Shown: one piece after another, positions 1-7,396 of the stretch
How the letters are laid out: each line of letters opens with the position of its first letter
How positions within the stretch are numbered: the first letter of the stretch is position 1
Origin: Christensenella sp. UBA4379
GTDB lineage: Bacteria > Bacillota > Clostridia > Christensenellales > Aristaeellaceae
NCBI GenBank assembly: GCA_002391225.1
Contig: DGRV01000030.1
Span: 5,618-47,010 of the forward strand
Length of the DNA stretch: 41,393 nucleotides
Direction: 5' to 3'
The notes under the pieces: generated by a model
Databases searched by the model: none
What the model saw: the letters and a program-made list of their open reading frames with translations, nothing else
What the model was told of the DNA's origin: nothing
Translations under genes and position numbers: made by a program

Positions 1-230
1 GCTACATCGCCACCCCGCAGACCGCGCCCCTGCGCGAGCGCCAGCCCGACGGCAGCCGCCATCCCTTCGACCAGTTCATCGTCGCCAAGACCCCCGCGGC
101 CCGCTGGGGCAACCCGGAAGATCTGCAGGGCCCGGCCGTGTTCCTGGCCTCCGACGCTTCCAACTTCGTCAACGGCCACATCCTCTATGTGGACGGCGGC
201 ATCCTGGCCTACATCGGCAAGCAGCCCTGA
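1..230 (+). CDS. SDR oxidoreductase, gluconate 5-dehydrogenase-like (C-terminal part)
   Basis: Only the last 75 residues are inside the window; reading starts at base 3. The tail has the motif TPAARWGNPEDL, then VFLASDASNFVNGHILYVDGG, which is the C-terminal signature of classical short-chain dehydrogenases. The TPAARWG and FVNGH wording is close to what I recall of gluconate 5-dehydrogenase (IdnO) and KduD-type sugar-acid reductases. Such enzymes reduce keto-gluconates with NAD(P)H in the cytoplasm. The catalytic Ser-Tyr-Lys residues lie upstream of the window, so the substrate cannot be judged. A strong terminator follows 28 bases after the stop, so this is the last gene of its operon. Confidence 0.8.
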   Translation, partial: YIATPQTAPLRERQPDGSRHPFDQFIVAKTPAARWGNPEDLQGPAVFLASDASNFVNGHILYVDGGILAYIGKQP

Positions 231-257
231 GGAAGCACCCACTCTGTTCAATCATTC

Positions 258-293
258 CGCCGCCGGACCGATCATGCGCCCGGCGGCGTTTTT
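258..293 (+). terminator. Rho-independent terminator after the SDR gene
   Basis: CGCCGCCGG at 258-266 pairs with CCGGCGGCG at 280-288, followed directly by TTTTT. It closes the operon ending at 230. Confidence 0.85.
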
Positions 294-306
294 GAACGAT
301 CCAAAG

Positions 307-381
307 TGCAACGAAAAGCGAAAAATCGTCTTTTCGTTGCAACGCAAATGCAACGAAAAAATTTGCGTTGCATTTGCGACG
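307..381. promoter_or_regulatory. Array of TGCAACG / CGTTGCA motifs (likely operator)
   Basis: The motif TGCAACG occurs at 307-313, 338-344 and 349-355, and its reverse complement CGTTGCA at 335-341 and 366-372. Copies 335-344 form the perfect palindrome CGTTGCAACG. The last copy covers the -35 box of the promoter at 368-396. This spacing and symmetry suit a repressor site. The natural candidate regulator is the product of the gene just downstream, but that is inference. Confidence 0.6.
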
Positions 382-396
382 CAACTATGGTATAGT
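368..396 (+). promoter_or_regulatory. Promoter of the AlbA_2-type gene
   Basis: TTGCAT (368-373), a 17-base spacer, then TATAGT (391-396). The -35 box is embedded in the TGCAACG array. Because transcription would begin near 403, coding must start further downstream, which supports the TTG start at 425. Confidence 0.7.
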
Positions 397-424
397 TATC
401 AAAAGCGGAAAGGGGGGATGCTTC

Positions 425-1678
425 TTGAAAGAAAGCAGGAGCCTTGAGTTCAAACAGGACCTGAACAGCAATTATCTGAAAACGGTCAGCGCTTTTTCGA
501 ACTTCGGCGGGGGAACCATCCTGTTCGGCGTAGATGATGAAGGCAATTCTGTCGGCGTCTCTGATCCGGACCATGCCAGTATGGACCTTGAAAACCGCAT
601 CAATGACAGCATCCATCCAAAGCCCGATTATTCGATCAGCGTCAATAGGCGGACCAATGTGATCTCTCTGACCGTCTCCGAAGGCCGCTTTAAACCGTAT
701 TTGTACAAGGGGAAAGCCTATCGCAGGAGCGATACAGCCACAGTCGAAGCGGATCAGGTGGAACTCAGACGCCTGACGCTGGAAGGCGAAAACCTGTATT
801 ACGAAGCCCTGCCGTATCAGGACGGGGAGCTGCGCTTTGAATACCTGGAAAGCAAGCTGAAAGAAAGGCTGGGCATTGCCGGGATCAGCGACGATATTCT
901 GAGGACCTTCGGACTGATCAATCGGCAGAAGCAGTATACGGTCGCCGCCGCTCTGTTTGCGGATCAGAATCCCTATCCGGGCATCGATGTGGTCAGGTTC
1001 GGACCATCCATCAGCATCATTTTGGACAGGGAGACCTTTTCGGGTGTTTCCGTGCTTCAACAGTATGACGGCGCGGTCGAAGCGTTCAGGCGGAATTACC
1101 AGTATGAAAAAATAGCCGGAATCAGCCGTGAAACCGTCGACATGATTCCCGAGACGGCATTCAGGGAAGCCGTGGCCAACGCTTTGGTACACAGGACCTG
1201 GGATATCAATGCCCAGATCCGGATCTCCATGTATTCCGACAGGCTGGAAATCTCCTCTCCCGGAGGTCTCCCCAAAGGCATCTCTAAGGAAGAATATATG
1301 AACGGCGCCATCTCATGCCTGCGGAATCCAATGGTTGGAAATGTCTTTTTTCGCCTGCATTACATAGAGATGTTTGGAACCGGCGTCCGCAGAATCATGG
1401 AAGCATATCAGCATGCTGTCCGTAAGCCTGATTTTCAGATTTCCGAAAACAGTATCACGGTGACGCTGCCCGTTCTCCAGGCAACGCCGGCCGTTACCGC
1501 GGACGGCAGAAAAGTAGTTGATTTGCTGAGCGGAGGTTTGATTCTCTCCAGCAGGGAAATTGCCGAACAGCTTGGATGGAGCAAAGATAAAACCATCCGG
1601 ACACTGAACGCTTTGCATGCCGGCGGATACATTCAGAAGACCGGGAGCGGACGCGGTACCAAATACGGAAAAAGCTGA
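425..1678 (+). CDS. Schlafen/AlbA_2-domain ATP-binding protein with C-terminal winged helix
   Basis: 417 residues. The start is TTG at 425, seven bases after AGGGGGG (411-417); longer readings would run back over the promoter. Residues 1-100 form an AlbA_2 (Schlafen-like, COG2865) domain: ESRSLEFKQ, then SAFSNFGGGTILFGVDDEG. The middle carries the family's ETAFREAVANALVHR and the GGLPKGISKEEY segment, resembling the GHKL-like ATP-binding C-terminal region of these so-called RecG-like regulators. The last ~60 residues (SSREIAEQLGWSKDKTIRTLNALHAGGYIQKTGSGRGT) are a winged helix-turn-helix. Family members are poorly characterised; many appear as regulators or in accessory islands. The operator-like array in its own promoter suggests autoregulation. 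It is followed 35 bases later by the phosphatase gene and may be co-transcribed with it. Exact function unknown. Confidence 0.8.
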   Translation: MKESRSLEFKQDLNSNYLKTVSAFSNFGGGTILFGVDDEGNSVGVSDPDHASMDLENRINDSIHPKPDYSISVNRRTNVISLTVSEGRFKPYLYKGKAYRRSDTATVEADQVELRRLTLEGENLYYEALPYQDGELRFEYLESKLKERLGIAGISDDILRTFGLINRQKQYTVAAALFADQNPYPGIDVVRFGPSISIILDRETFSGVSVLQQYDGAVEAFRRNYQYEKIAGISRETVDMIPETAFREAVANALVHRTWDINAQIRISMYSDRLEISSPGGLPKGISKEEYMNGAISCLRNPMVGNVFFRLHYIEMFGTGVRRIMEAYQHAVRKPDFQISENSITVTLPVLQATPAVTADGRKVVDLLSGGLILSSREIAEQLGWSKDKTIRTLNALHAGGYIQKTGSGRGTKYGKS

Positions 1679-1713
1679 GCACAGAAACAGCTTTGCAGCG
1701 AAAGGAATACCTG

Positions 1714-2409
1714 ATGCCTGTGAAACCTGTCAGCCTCCTCCAATCAACGCTGAACACCAGGGACCTGGGCGGACATTTGACCATGGGCGGCCGGATCACC
1801 GCGCGGGACCGGATCTGGCGGAGCGATCATCCGCTCTGCCCGACGCCGGAGGACGTGCGGCTCCTGCTCGAAAAAAGGATCACCACCATCATCGACATGC
1901 GGGATCCTGTCCGCGCCGGGGAGAAGCCCAACGGGCTGATGTGGCTGGACGGGTTCCACTTTTTCAGTCTCCCCGTCATCGAGGGAAGCAGTCTGCCGGA
2001 ATCGGTGGAGGCCGTGCCGGGCAGCTATCTGAACATCGCCTGTGCGCCGAACATGGCGGGCATTTTCCGGACCATCGCGGCGGCGGACACTGGGGTAATG
2101 TACAACTGCTCCGCCGGGAAGGACCGAACCGGGGTCGTAACCGCCGTCCTGCTGATGCACTGCGGGGTGCCGGAAGAAGAAATCGTTGACGACTATATGC
2201 TGACCAAGGCCTGCAGCCAGCAGCGCTTTGAAATGATCCGGCGGTATTTCCCCGAGGTGGACCTGAGCATCGCCATTCCCCGGCCTTCCTACATGACGGA
2301 TTTTATCCGCCTGTTCCGCGCCCGCTTCGGCGGCACCGAAGGCTATTTTTCCTGGCTGGGGCTTTCGCCCGAAGAACAAAAACGCCTCCGGGAGAAGCTG
2401 CTGCCCTGA
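1714..2409 (+). CDS. Tyrosine-specific protein phosphatase family protein
   Basis: 231 residues. The ATG at 1714 lies seven bases after AAAGGA (1701-1706); the upstream TTG at 1693 has no comparable site. The N-terminal NTRDLGGH and the phosphate-binding loop NCSAGKDRTG (Cys-X5-Arg) are the hallmarks of the bacterial Tyr/Ser phosphatase family (Y_phosphatase3, as in Listeria LipA and Mycobacterium PtpB). The aspartate of IIDMRDPVRAGEKP fits the early part of the fold. These enzymes remove phosphate from phosphotyrosine or phosphoinositides. There is no signal peptide, so it is probably cytoplasmic. It sits 52 bases before a sugar-isomerase-like gene; a role in sugar metabolism is possible but not shown. 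Confidence 0.8.
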   Translation: MPVKPVSLLQSTLNTRDLGGHLTMGGRITARDRIWRSDHPLCPTPEDVRLLLEKRITTIIDMRDPVRAGEKPNGLMWLDGFHFFSLPVIEGSSLPESVEAVPGSYLNIACAPNMAGIFRTIAAADTGVMYNCSAGKDRTGVVTAVLLMHCGVPEEEIVDDYMLTKACSQQRFEMIRRYFPEVDLSIAIPRPSYMTDFIRLFRARFGGTEGYFSWLGLSPEEQKRLREKLLP

Positions 2410-2461
2410 AGCGCTCTTGATTTCATTTTCCAATCCAACCCATCCATTCAAGGAGGTTCCC

Positions 2462-3304
2462 ATGCGTTATTCCATCGGCCTGCGCGTACACGATTCGATC
2501 CCCGGTACATTAAAAGAACGGGCGGACTTTATCCGCGCCCAGGGCTTTACCTGTGTGCATCTGGCCCTGTCGAAGGTTCTGGGCAAACAGATGATGGAGC
2601 CCGGCGTCCTGACCCCCGGCCTGGCCGAAGCGGTCAAGGCGGACCTGGGCGGCCTGGCTGTCGCGGTGCTGGGCTGCTATTTGAACCTGGCCGAGCCGGA
2701 CGAGAGCCTGTACCCCGGCATCGTGCGGAAATACACCGCCCACCTGCGCTTCCAGCGCTGGCTCGGGGCCGGCATGGTGGGGACGGAGACCGGCCATCTG
2801 CCCGAAAGCATCGTCCGCGCCGAGGACGTCGAGCAGATGGACCGGGCGGCGGACTTCTACATCGAACGCCTGAAGCCCGTGGTGGAAAACGCCGAAAAGC
2901 TCGGCGCCATCCTGGCGATCGAGCCGGTGTGGCATCACTCCATCCGCAATGCCCGCTGCGCCCGCCGGATGCTGGACGCGATCCACTCCCCGAACCTGGG
3001 CATCATCTTTGACCCGGTCAACCTGATCAGCGCCTACCACACCGACCGGGCCGGCGACACCGTGCAGGAAGCCATCGACCTGCTGGGGGACGAGATCCTG
3101 ATGGTCCACCTCAAGGACTGGGTGCCGGGGGAGGAAGGCAAGCTGCCCGCTGTCGCCGCCGGCATCGGGCGGATGAATTTTGACGCCGTCGCTCGCTTCA
3201 TCCGCGAGAAAAAGCCCGGCGTCCAGATGACCCTGGAAAACACCAAGCCGGACAACGCCGTGCAGGCCAGGAAGTTTGTGGAAGGGCTGCTGGAAGAGGA
3301 GTAA
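2462..3304 (+). CDS. Sugar phosphate isomerase/epimerase family TIM barrel
   Basis: 280 residues. Start ATG 2462, with AAGGAGG at 2449-2455 ahead of it. The sequence has the AP-endonuclease-2 TIM-barrel pattern: an early FIRAQGFTCVHLALS strand, GTETGHLP, the metal-ligand glutamate in LAIEPVWHHS, the FDPVNL segment and VHLKDW. A final glutamate in MTLENTKPD completes the expected metal site. Family members isomerise or epimerise sugars and inositol derivatives (IolE, Hyi, tagatose epimerases), usually with Mn2+ or Mg2+. The substrate is not evident. It is the last gene of the rightward group and is followed by a terminator. Confidence 0.75.
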   Translation: MRYSIGLRVHDSIPGTLKERADFIRAQGFTCVHLALSKVLGKQMMEPGVLTPGLAEAVKADLGGLAVAVLGCYLNLAEPDESLYPGIVRKYTAHLRFQRWLGAGMVGTETGHLPESIVRAEDVEQMDRAADFYIERLKPVVENAEKLGAILAIEPVWHHSIRNARCARRMLDAIHSPNLGIIFDPVNLISAYHTDRAGDTVQEAIDLLGDEILMVHLKDWVPGEEGKLPAVAAGIGRMNFDAVARFIREKKPGVQMTLENTKPDNAVQARKFVEGLLEEE

Positions 3305-3327
3305 GGGAATAACCAACAATACAATGA

Positions 3328-3372
3328 TCCCCGCGCCGAACCGGGAAAGCCGGACGGCGCGGGGATTGTTTG
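3328..3372 (+). terminator. Terminator after the isomerase gene
   Basis: TCCCCGCGCC (3328-3337) pairs with GGCGCGGGGA (3356-3365), followed by TTGTTTG. It lies between two convergent genes and may act in both directions. Confidence 0.7.
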
Positions 3373-3385
3373 TTGCAACGCTTGG

Positions 3386-3709
3386 TCAGTCCAGAACCCG
3401 GCCCCAGCCCTCGCCGCTGATTTCCTCAGCGGGGGTGACGCTGTACACGGTGCTACCGTCCACCACCACCTGCACGGGGCCGGAGGCGGAGATGCGGGTA
3501 CCGTTCACAACGATCTGTACCTGGCCGGCGGCAGGCAGGGCGCGGGCCGCCTCGATGCGGTCGATCTGGGCCTGAGCCCGGCGGGCGGTGCGAACCGCTT
3601 CCATCTTTTCCCTGCGCAGGGCGGCCAGGCTGCGGTTCAGACGGGCCTGACGGACGGAATCACGATTGGCAAGAGAGAGGATCAGAAGAATCAGCAGGAA
3701 GAAAAACAT
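3386..3709 (-). CDS. Small membrane-anchored protein of unknown function (107 aa)
   Basis: I do not recognise a family. The ATG at 3709 has AAGGAGG eight bases upstream, so the start is well supported. Residues 2-14 (FFFLLILLILSLA) form one short membrane segment. Residues 16-55 are rich in Arg, Ala, Glu and Gln, without Pro or Gly, consistent with a helical or coiled-coil stalk. Residues 62-95 contain two similar beta-type segments, VQIVVNGTRISASGP and VQVVVDGSTVYSVTP, suggesting a small duplicated beta domain. It follows the 63-residue gene by 87 bases on the same strand, and both lie downstream of the riboswitch-like leader at 4071-4166. I see no good promoter of its own in the gap. Confidence 0.7.
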   Translation of the reverse strand: MFFFLLILLILSLANRDSVRQARLNRSLAALRREKMEAVRTARRAQAQIDRIEAARALPAAGQVQIVVNGTRISASGPVQVVVDGSTVYSVTPAEEISGEGWGRVLD

Positions 3710-3796
3710 GGAAGCGGCCTCCTTTCAGCAGAGTGTGCCAAAGATGAAAACAGCAGACAGAAAACATAGCAACAGTTGTACCGGAATCAGGATTCG

Positions 3797-3988
3797 TCAG
3801 TATGGACGGCGAGTGTCTGTATCGAATCCCCCGTGCGGGCCGGCGTAGTCCTGGGCCTGGGTCCTTTCGGCCTCCTTCTGCTCGGACAGGCGGCGGAAAT
3901 ATTCCCCGGCAGTCCGGAACGTGCGGCCCAGGAAACGGGCGATCTCGTAGCGATGAATCCAGGCGATGATCAGAATGAAAATCCTCAT
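3797..3988 (-). CDS. Very small hydrophobic-N-terminus protein (63 aa), first gene behind the riboswitch
   Basis: Unrecognised. The start is supported by AAGGAGG in the stretch just before the ATG at 3988. Residues 2-10 (RIFILIIAW) are hydrophobic. Residues 12-45 are charged and probably helical (RYEIARFLGRTFRTAGEYF, then RRLSEQKEAERTQAQ), and the last 17 residues are polar. It could be an amphipathic membrane-surface peptide rather than a true transmembrane protein. It is the first reading frame after a yybP-ykoY-like riboswitch and its terminator, which is why it is worth attention: known genes under that switch encode Mn2+ exporters, and this is not one. A longer overlapping frame on the same strand (3660-4115) has no ribosome site and is rejected. 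Confidence 0.6.
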   Translation of the reverse strand: MRIFILIIAWIHRYEIARFLGRTFRTAGEYFRRLSEQKEAERTQAQDYAGPHGGFDTDTRRPY

Positions 3989-4036
3989 TGGTGTTTCCTC
4001 CTTCGTTTTGTCTTGCCGAGGCCGCGGCGTGTATAC

Positions 4037-4080
4037 AAAAAAGACTTACGCCGGACCTTTCAGCCATCAGCGCAAGTCTT
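4037..4080 (-). terminator. Regulated terminator of the riboswitch-like leader
   Basis: On the minus strand AAGACTTGCGC (4080-4070) pairs with GCGTAAGTCTT (4051-4041) in an 11-pair stem with one G-U pair, followed by a T run ending at 4037. The first arm contains CTTGCG, which is also the 3' arm of stem P1 of the leader, so the two folds exclude each other. A folded P1 would free the downstream genes. Confidence 0.8.
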
Positions 4081-4166
4081 GTCATTTCATTTGTACCGGA
4101 TGGAAATCGTTCCATCGGGTGTCGGTGATCAAATCCGGCCGTTGGCCGGCTGACTACTCCCTTGCG
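4071..4166 (-). promoter_or_regulatory. yybP-ykoY-like (manganese-type) riboswitch aptamer
   Basis: Stem P1 is CGCAAG (4166-4161) with CTTGCG (4076-4071). Inside it the 5' junction reads GGAGTAGTC and the 3' junction GACAAGA. In the yybP-ykoY family as I know it, the closing stem is followed by GGAGUAGC and preceded by GCAAGA, so the match is at conserved junctions while the helix itself differs. Two hairpins lie within: CCGGCC/GGCCGG and GATGGAA/TTCCATC, the second enclosed by ACCG and CGGT. The family senses Mn2+ and usually turns genes on, here by preventing the terminator at 4037-4080. The central loops match less clearly. Confidence 0.7.
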
Positions 4167-4172
4167 AGAAAT

Positions 4173-4201
4173 ATATTATCTGAGTTTCCTCTCCCCGTCA
4201 A
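4173..4201 (-). promoter_or_regulatory. Promoter of the riboswitch leader
   Basis: TTGACG (4201-4196), 17-base spacer, TAATAT (4178-4173). Transcription would begin near 4166, exactly where the first arm of P1 begins. It lies just beyond the end of rdgB, so the two small genes form their own unit. Confidence 0.8.
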
Positions 4202-4225
4202 TCCCCTGACACGATTTGGACACAA

Positions 4226-4810
4226 TTAGCGGTGTTGCTTCAGATAGTCCATCAGCTGGCGGACCGCTTTGGCCCGGTGGGAATACTGTTCCTTAAAGGA
4301 GATGGGGAGGCTGGCGGTGGTTTTTCCCTTCGCGTCCTCGGAGATGAAGATGGGGTCGTAGCCAAAGCCGTTGGTCCCTTCCTCATGGTCGGCGATCACG
4401 CCGGGCCAGACGCCGGTGAACAGATGATGTTCTCCTGTTTCGTCGATATAGCAGATGCAGCAGACGAATTTGGCCTTCCTGTTCTTTGCTCCTTCCAGCC
4501 CCTTCAGGATGGCCAGGCGGCGCTCATGCTCGGTCGCCAGGCCCTGGTAGCGGGCGGAATAGATGCCCGGCTCCCCGTTCAGGGCGTCGACCGAAAGCCC
4601 GCTGTCGTCCGAGATGACGCAGCATCCCGTCCGGTCATAGACCGCCTGGGCTTTGAGAAGGGCGTTTTCCTCGAACGTGGTCCCGGTCTCCTCGACCTCA
4701 ATATGGACCTGCTTTTCATCCTGGGAAAAGACCTGGAAGCCCATCGGCTCCAGAATGTCCCGGTACTCCCGGATCTTCCCCGCGTTATTGCTGGCGACCA
4801 CCAGTTCCAT
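4226..4810 (-). CDS. rdgB: XTP/dITP diphosphatase (RdgB/HAM1 family)
   Basis: 194 residues, normal family length. It hydrolyses non-canonical purine triphosphates (dITP, XTP, dHapTP) to monophosphates and so keeps them out of DNA and RNA. N-terminal ELVVASNNAGKIREY is the substrate-loop signature, VISDDSGLSVDALNGEPGIYSARY holds the metal-binding acidic residues, and GTNGFGYDPIFI and SLPISFKEQYSHRAKA complete the conserved blocks. Start ATG 4810 follows GGGAGG. It begins 27 bases after the clpC stop and is probably transcribed with ctsR-clpC. Its natural partner genes (rph, yfcE) are absent here. Confidence 0.95.
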   Translation of the reverse strand: MELVVASNNAGKIREYRDILEPMGFQVFSQDEKQVHIEVEETGTTFEENALLKAQAVYDRTGCCVISDDSGLSVDALNGEPGIYSARYQGLATEHERRLAILKGLEGAKNRKAKFVCCICYIDETGEHHLFTGVWPGVIADHEEGTNGFGYDPIFISEDAKGKTTASLPISFKEQYSHRAKAVRQLMDYLKQHR

Positions 4811-4837
4811 GATCGTTTCCTCCCGACAGCCGGTTTT

Positions 4838-7333
4838 TTATTGATCGGTGAGCCGGCTCATTTCCGCCTCCAGAAGAAGCGGTTCTTTTTCAGTGGTATA
4901 GATCAGCTCCCCATTTTCCGCCCGGGCGGTGACCTGGTCGCCGATGTGGATGCGGCCGGACAGGAGCTCTTCGCTTAACGTATCTTCCAGCCGGTGCTGG
5001 ACCACCCTGCGCAGGGGCCGGGCGCCGAAGGCCTCGTCGTAGCCCTCCGCGGCCAGCTGCTCGGCCACGGATTCGTCGCAGACCAGGGTGATGCCCTGCT
5101 CGCGCAGGCGCTCCTCCACCTCCCGGATCATCATGAAGGCGATCTGCCGGGTGTCGTCCTGGTTCAGCGGATGGAAGACGATGGTCTCGTCGATCCGGTT
5201 CAGGAATTCCGGCCGGAAGGTGTTCTTGAGCTCGCTTAGGATCTTGCCCTTCATCTGGTCGTAGGTATATTCGCCGCTGACGCCGCCGCCGAAGCCCACG
5301 ACCCCGGTGCGGATCAGCTTGGCCCCGGTGTTGGAGGTCATCACGATGACGGTGTTGGCAAAGCTCACCACCCGGCCGGTGTTGTCCGTAAGTCTTCCAT
5401 CCTCCAGGATCTGCAGGAGCATGTTGAACACGTCCGGGTGCGCCTTTTCGATCTCGTCGAAGAGGACCACCGAATAGGGCCTGCGGCGCACGGCCTCCGT
5501 CAGCTGGCCGCCCTCCTCATAGCCCACGTAACCGGGCGGGGAGCCGACCATCCGGGCCACCGTATGCTTTTCCATATATTCGGACATATCCAGGCGGATC
5601 ATCGCGCTTTCGTCCCCGAAGAGGGCCTCAGCCAGGGCCTTGCACAGCTCCGTCTTGCCCACGCCCGTCGGCCCCAGGAAGAGGAAGGAGCCCATGGGCC
5701 GCTTGGGGTCCTTGAGCCCGGCCCGGGCCCGGCGGATGGCCTTCGACACGGCGCTGACCGCCTCGTGCTGGCCTACCACCCGGGCGTGCAGGGTGTCCTC
5801 CAGATGGAGCAGCTTCTCCGACTCGTTCTCGTTGAGGCGGTTGGCGGGGATGCCGGTCCACAGGGCCACCACCTGGGCGATGTCGTCCGCCGTCACCTGG
5901 CCGCTGACGGCCAGGCGCTTTTCTTCCCAGGCGTCCTTTTCGGACTGGATCTTTTCGGACAGGCGCAGCTCGCTGGAGCGGAGGGTGGCGGCCTTCTCGT
6001 AATCCTGGGTGTCGATGGCCTCCTGCTTCTGCTCGCGGATGATGGTCAGTTCCTTTTCCTCGGCCTCCTGGTTCAGCGGCTGGGGCAGGGTCCGCATCCG
6101 CACGCGGGAGGCGGCCTCGTCCATCAGGTCGATGGCCTTGTCCGGCTCGAAGCGGTCCTGGATATAGCGGCGGGACAGGCGCACCGCTTCCCGCAGGGCC
6201 TCGTCCGTGATTTCCAGATGATGGTGCTCTTCGTAGAGATGGCGCAGCCCCTGGAGGATCTGGAAGGTGGTCTCGTCGTCCGGCTCCTCCACCATGACCG
6301 GCTGGAAGCGCCGGGACAGGGCGGCGTCCTTTTCGATGGACTTGCGGTAGTCGTCCAGGGTCGTCGCGCCGATCAGCTGAATCTCGCCCCGGGACAGGGC
6401 GGGCTTCAGAATGCCGGCGGCGTCCATGCTGCCCTCGGCCTTGCCCGCGCCGACCAGCTGCTGCACCTCGTCGATAAAGAGGATGATGTCGCCGGCCTTC
6501 TTGGTGTCCTCCATCACGGCCCGGACCCTTTCCTCAAATTCCCCGCGGAATTTGCTGCCCGCCACCATGCTGGCCAGGTCGATGGAAATCAGCTTCTTTC
6601 CCGCCAGGGCGGCGGGGGACTGGGGGCCGGCCATCAGCTCGGCCAGGCCTTCGGCCACGGCGCTCTTGCCGACGCCGGGCTCGCCGATGAGGACCGGGTT
6701 ATTCTTGGTGCGGCGGGAGAGGATCTGCACCATCCGCTCCGTTTCCCGCTCCCGGCCGATTACAGGGTCCAGTTCGCCGTTTTTCGCCGCCTCGGTCAGG
6801 TCCCGTCCGTAGCGCAGATAGGCCGGCCGGTCGTCCTGCTGGCTTTTGCCGTCCTCCTGCATGGCAGGGCCGAACTGCAGCCGCACCGTGGGCTGGGCCT
6901 GGGGCTTGGGTTCCGGCGGCACCATGGACCGCTTCAGCTGGTCCGGGTCGCAGCCCATCCCCGTCAGAATCCGCACGGCGGTGCAATCCGTCTCCGACAG
7001 CATGGCGCCCCAGAGCTGGTAGCAGGTCACCAGGGCCTGGCCGCCCTTGTTGGCCGCCAGCACCGCGTGCTCCATGATGGCCTTGAGGTGCGGGCTCAGC
7101 TCCAGGCGGGAAGGAGCGGTTTCCCCTTCCCCGGCCACCTCGCGCACGGCGTTGTTCACGTTGTTCACGTTCACCGATTCCGGCAGCCCGGGCACGACGC
7201 CCCGGGCCACGGTCAGCAGGGCCAGGAGCAGGTGCTCCGACCCGATGAAGGCATGGCGGAAACGGATCGCCGCCTGCCTGGAAATATTCATCACGCTCTG
7301 AGCGCGGTAATCAAAACGACCAAATACCGGCAT
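4838..7333 (-). CDS. clpC: ATP-dependent Clp protease ATPase subunit ClpC
   Basis: 831 residues. It is a two-ring AAA+ unfoldase that feeds damaged or regulated proteins to ClpP. An N-terminal Clp_N double repeat spans residues 1-140. AAA1 has Walker A GEPGVGKS (217-224) and Walker B ILFIDEV (284-290). The middle domain includes a UVR-type segment (ELTIIREQKQEAIDTQDYEKAATLR), which separates ClpC from ClpB. AAA2 has GPTGVGKTEL and VVLFDEIEKAHPDV, and the C-terminal block ends in a D2-small domain (FGARPLRRVVQHRLED). The start at 7333 gives the expected FGRFDYRAQ opening, though the ribosome site (GGAGG) is only four bases from it. It is preceded by ctsR with 63 bases between, and the adaptor and kinase genes mcsA and mcsB that commonly sit there are missing. 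Confidence 0.95.
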   Translation of the reverse strand: MPVFGRFDYRAQSVMNISRQAAIRFRHAFIGSEHLLLALLTVARGVVPGLPESVNVNNVNNAVREVAGEGETAPSRLELSPHLKAIMEHAVLAANKGGQALVTCYQLWGAMLSETDCTAVRILTGMGCDPDQLKRSMVPPEPKPQAQPTVRLQFGPAMQEDGKSQQDDRPAYLRYGRDLTEAAKNGELDPVIGRERETERMVQILSRRTKNNPVLIGEPGVGKSAVAEGLAELMAGPQSPAALAGKKLISIDLASMVAGSKFRGEFEERVRAVMEDTKKAGDIILFIDEVQQLVGAGKAEGSMDAAGILKPALSRGEIQLIGATTLDDYRKSIEKDAALSRRFQPVMVEEPDDETTFQILQGLRHLYEEHHHLEITDEALREAVRLSRRYIQDRFEPDKAIDLMDEAASRVRMRTLPQPLNQEAEEKELTIIREQKQEAIDTQDYEKAATLRSSELRLSEKIQSEKDAWEEKRLAVSGQVTADDIAQVVALWTGIPANRLNENESEKLLHLEDTLHARVVGQHEAVSAVSKAIRRARAGLKDPKRPMGSFLFLGPTGVGKTELCKALAEALFGDESAMIRLDMSEYMEKHTVARMVGSPPGYVGYEEGGQLTEAVRRRPYSVVLFDEIEKAHPDVFNMLLQILEDGRLTDNTGRVVSFANTVIVMTSNTGAKLIRTGVVGFGGGVSGEYTYDQMKGKILSELKNTFRPEFLNRIDETIVFHPLNQDDTRQIAFMMIREVEERLREQGITLVCDESVAEQLAAEGYDEAFGARPLRRVVQHRLEDTLSEELLSGRIHIGDQVTARAENGELIYTTEKEPLLLEAEMSRLTDQ

Positions 7334-7359
7334 AGAACCTCCAGATCATTCATAACTCT

Positions 7360-7378
7360 TAATGCGTAATGCGTAATG
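7360..7378. repeat. TAATGCG heptamer repeat (locus 1)
   Basis: Two and a half tandem copies of TAATGCG in the ctsR-clpC gap. The same heptamer, with variants, reappears at 26344-26377 and 32410-32452. Confidence 0.7.
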
Positions 7379-7396
7379 GAAAGCCTGTTGCTTTGT

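Noticed and set aside
3660..4115. Leftward 151-residue frame over the riboswitch leader
   Set aside because: Runs through the aptamer, the terminator and the small gene, and has no ribosome site.
5438..7369. Long rightward frame opposite clpC
   Set aside because: It mirrors the strongly biased codons of clpC, has no ribosome site and shows no domain; it is a shadow of GC-rich coding DNA.
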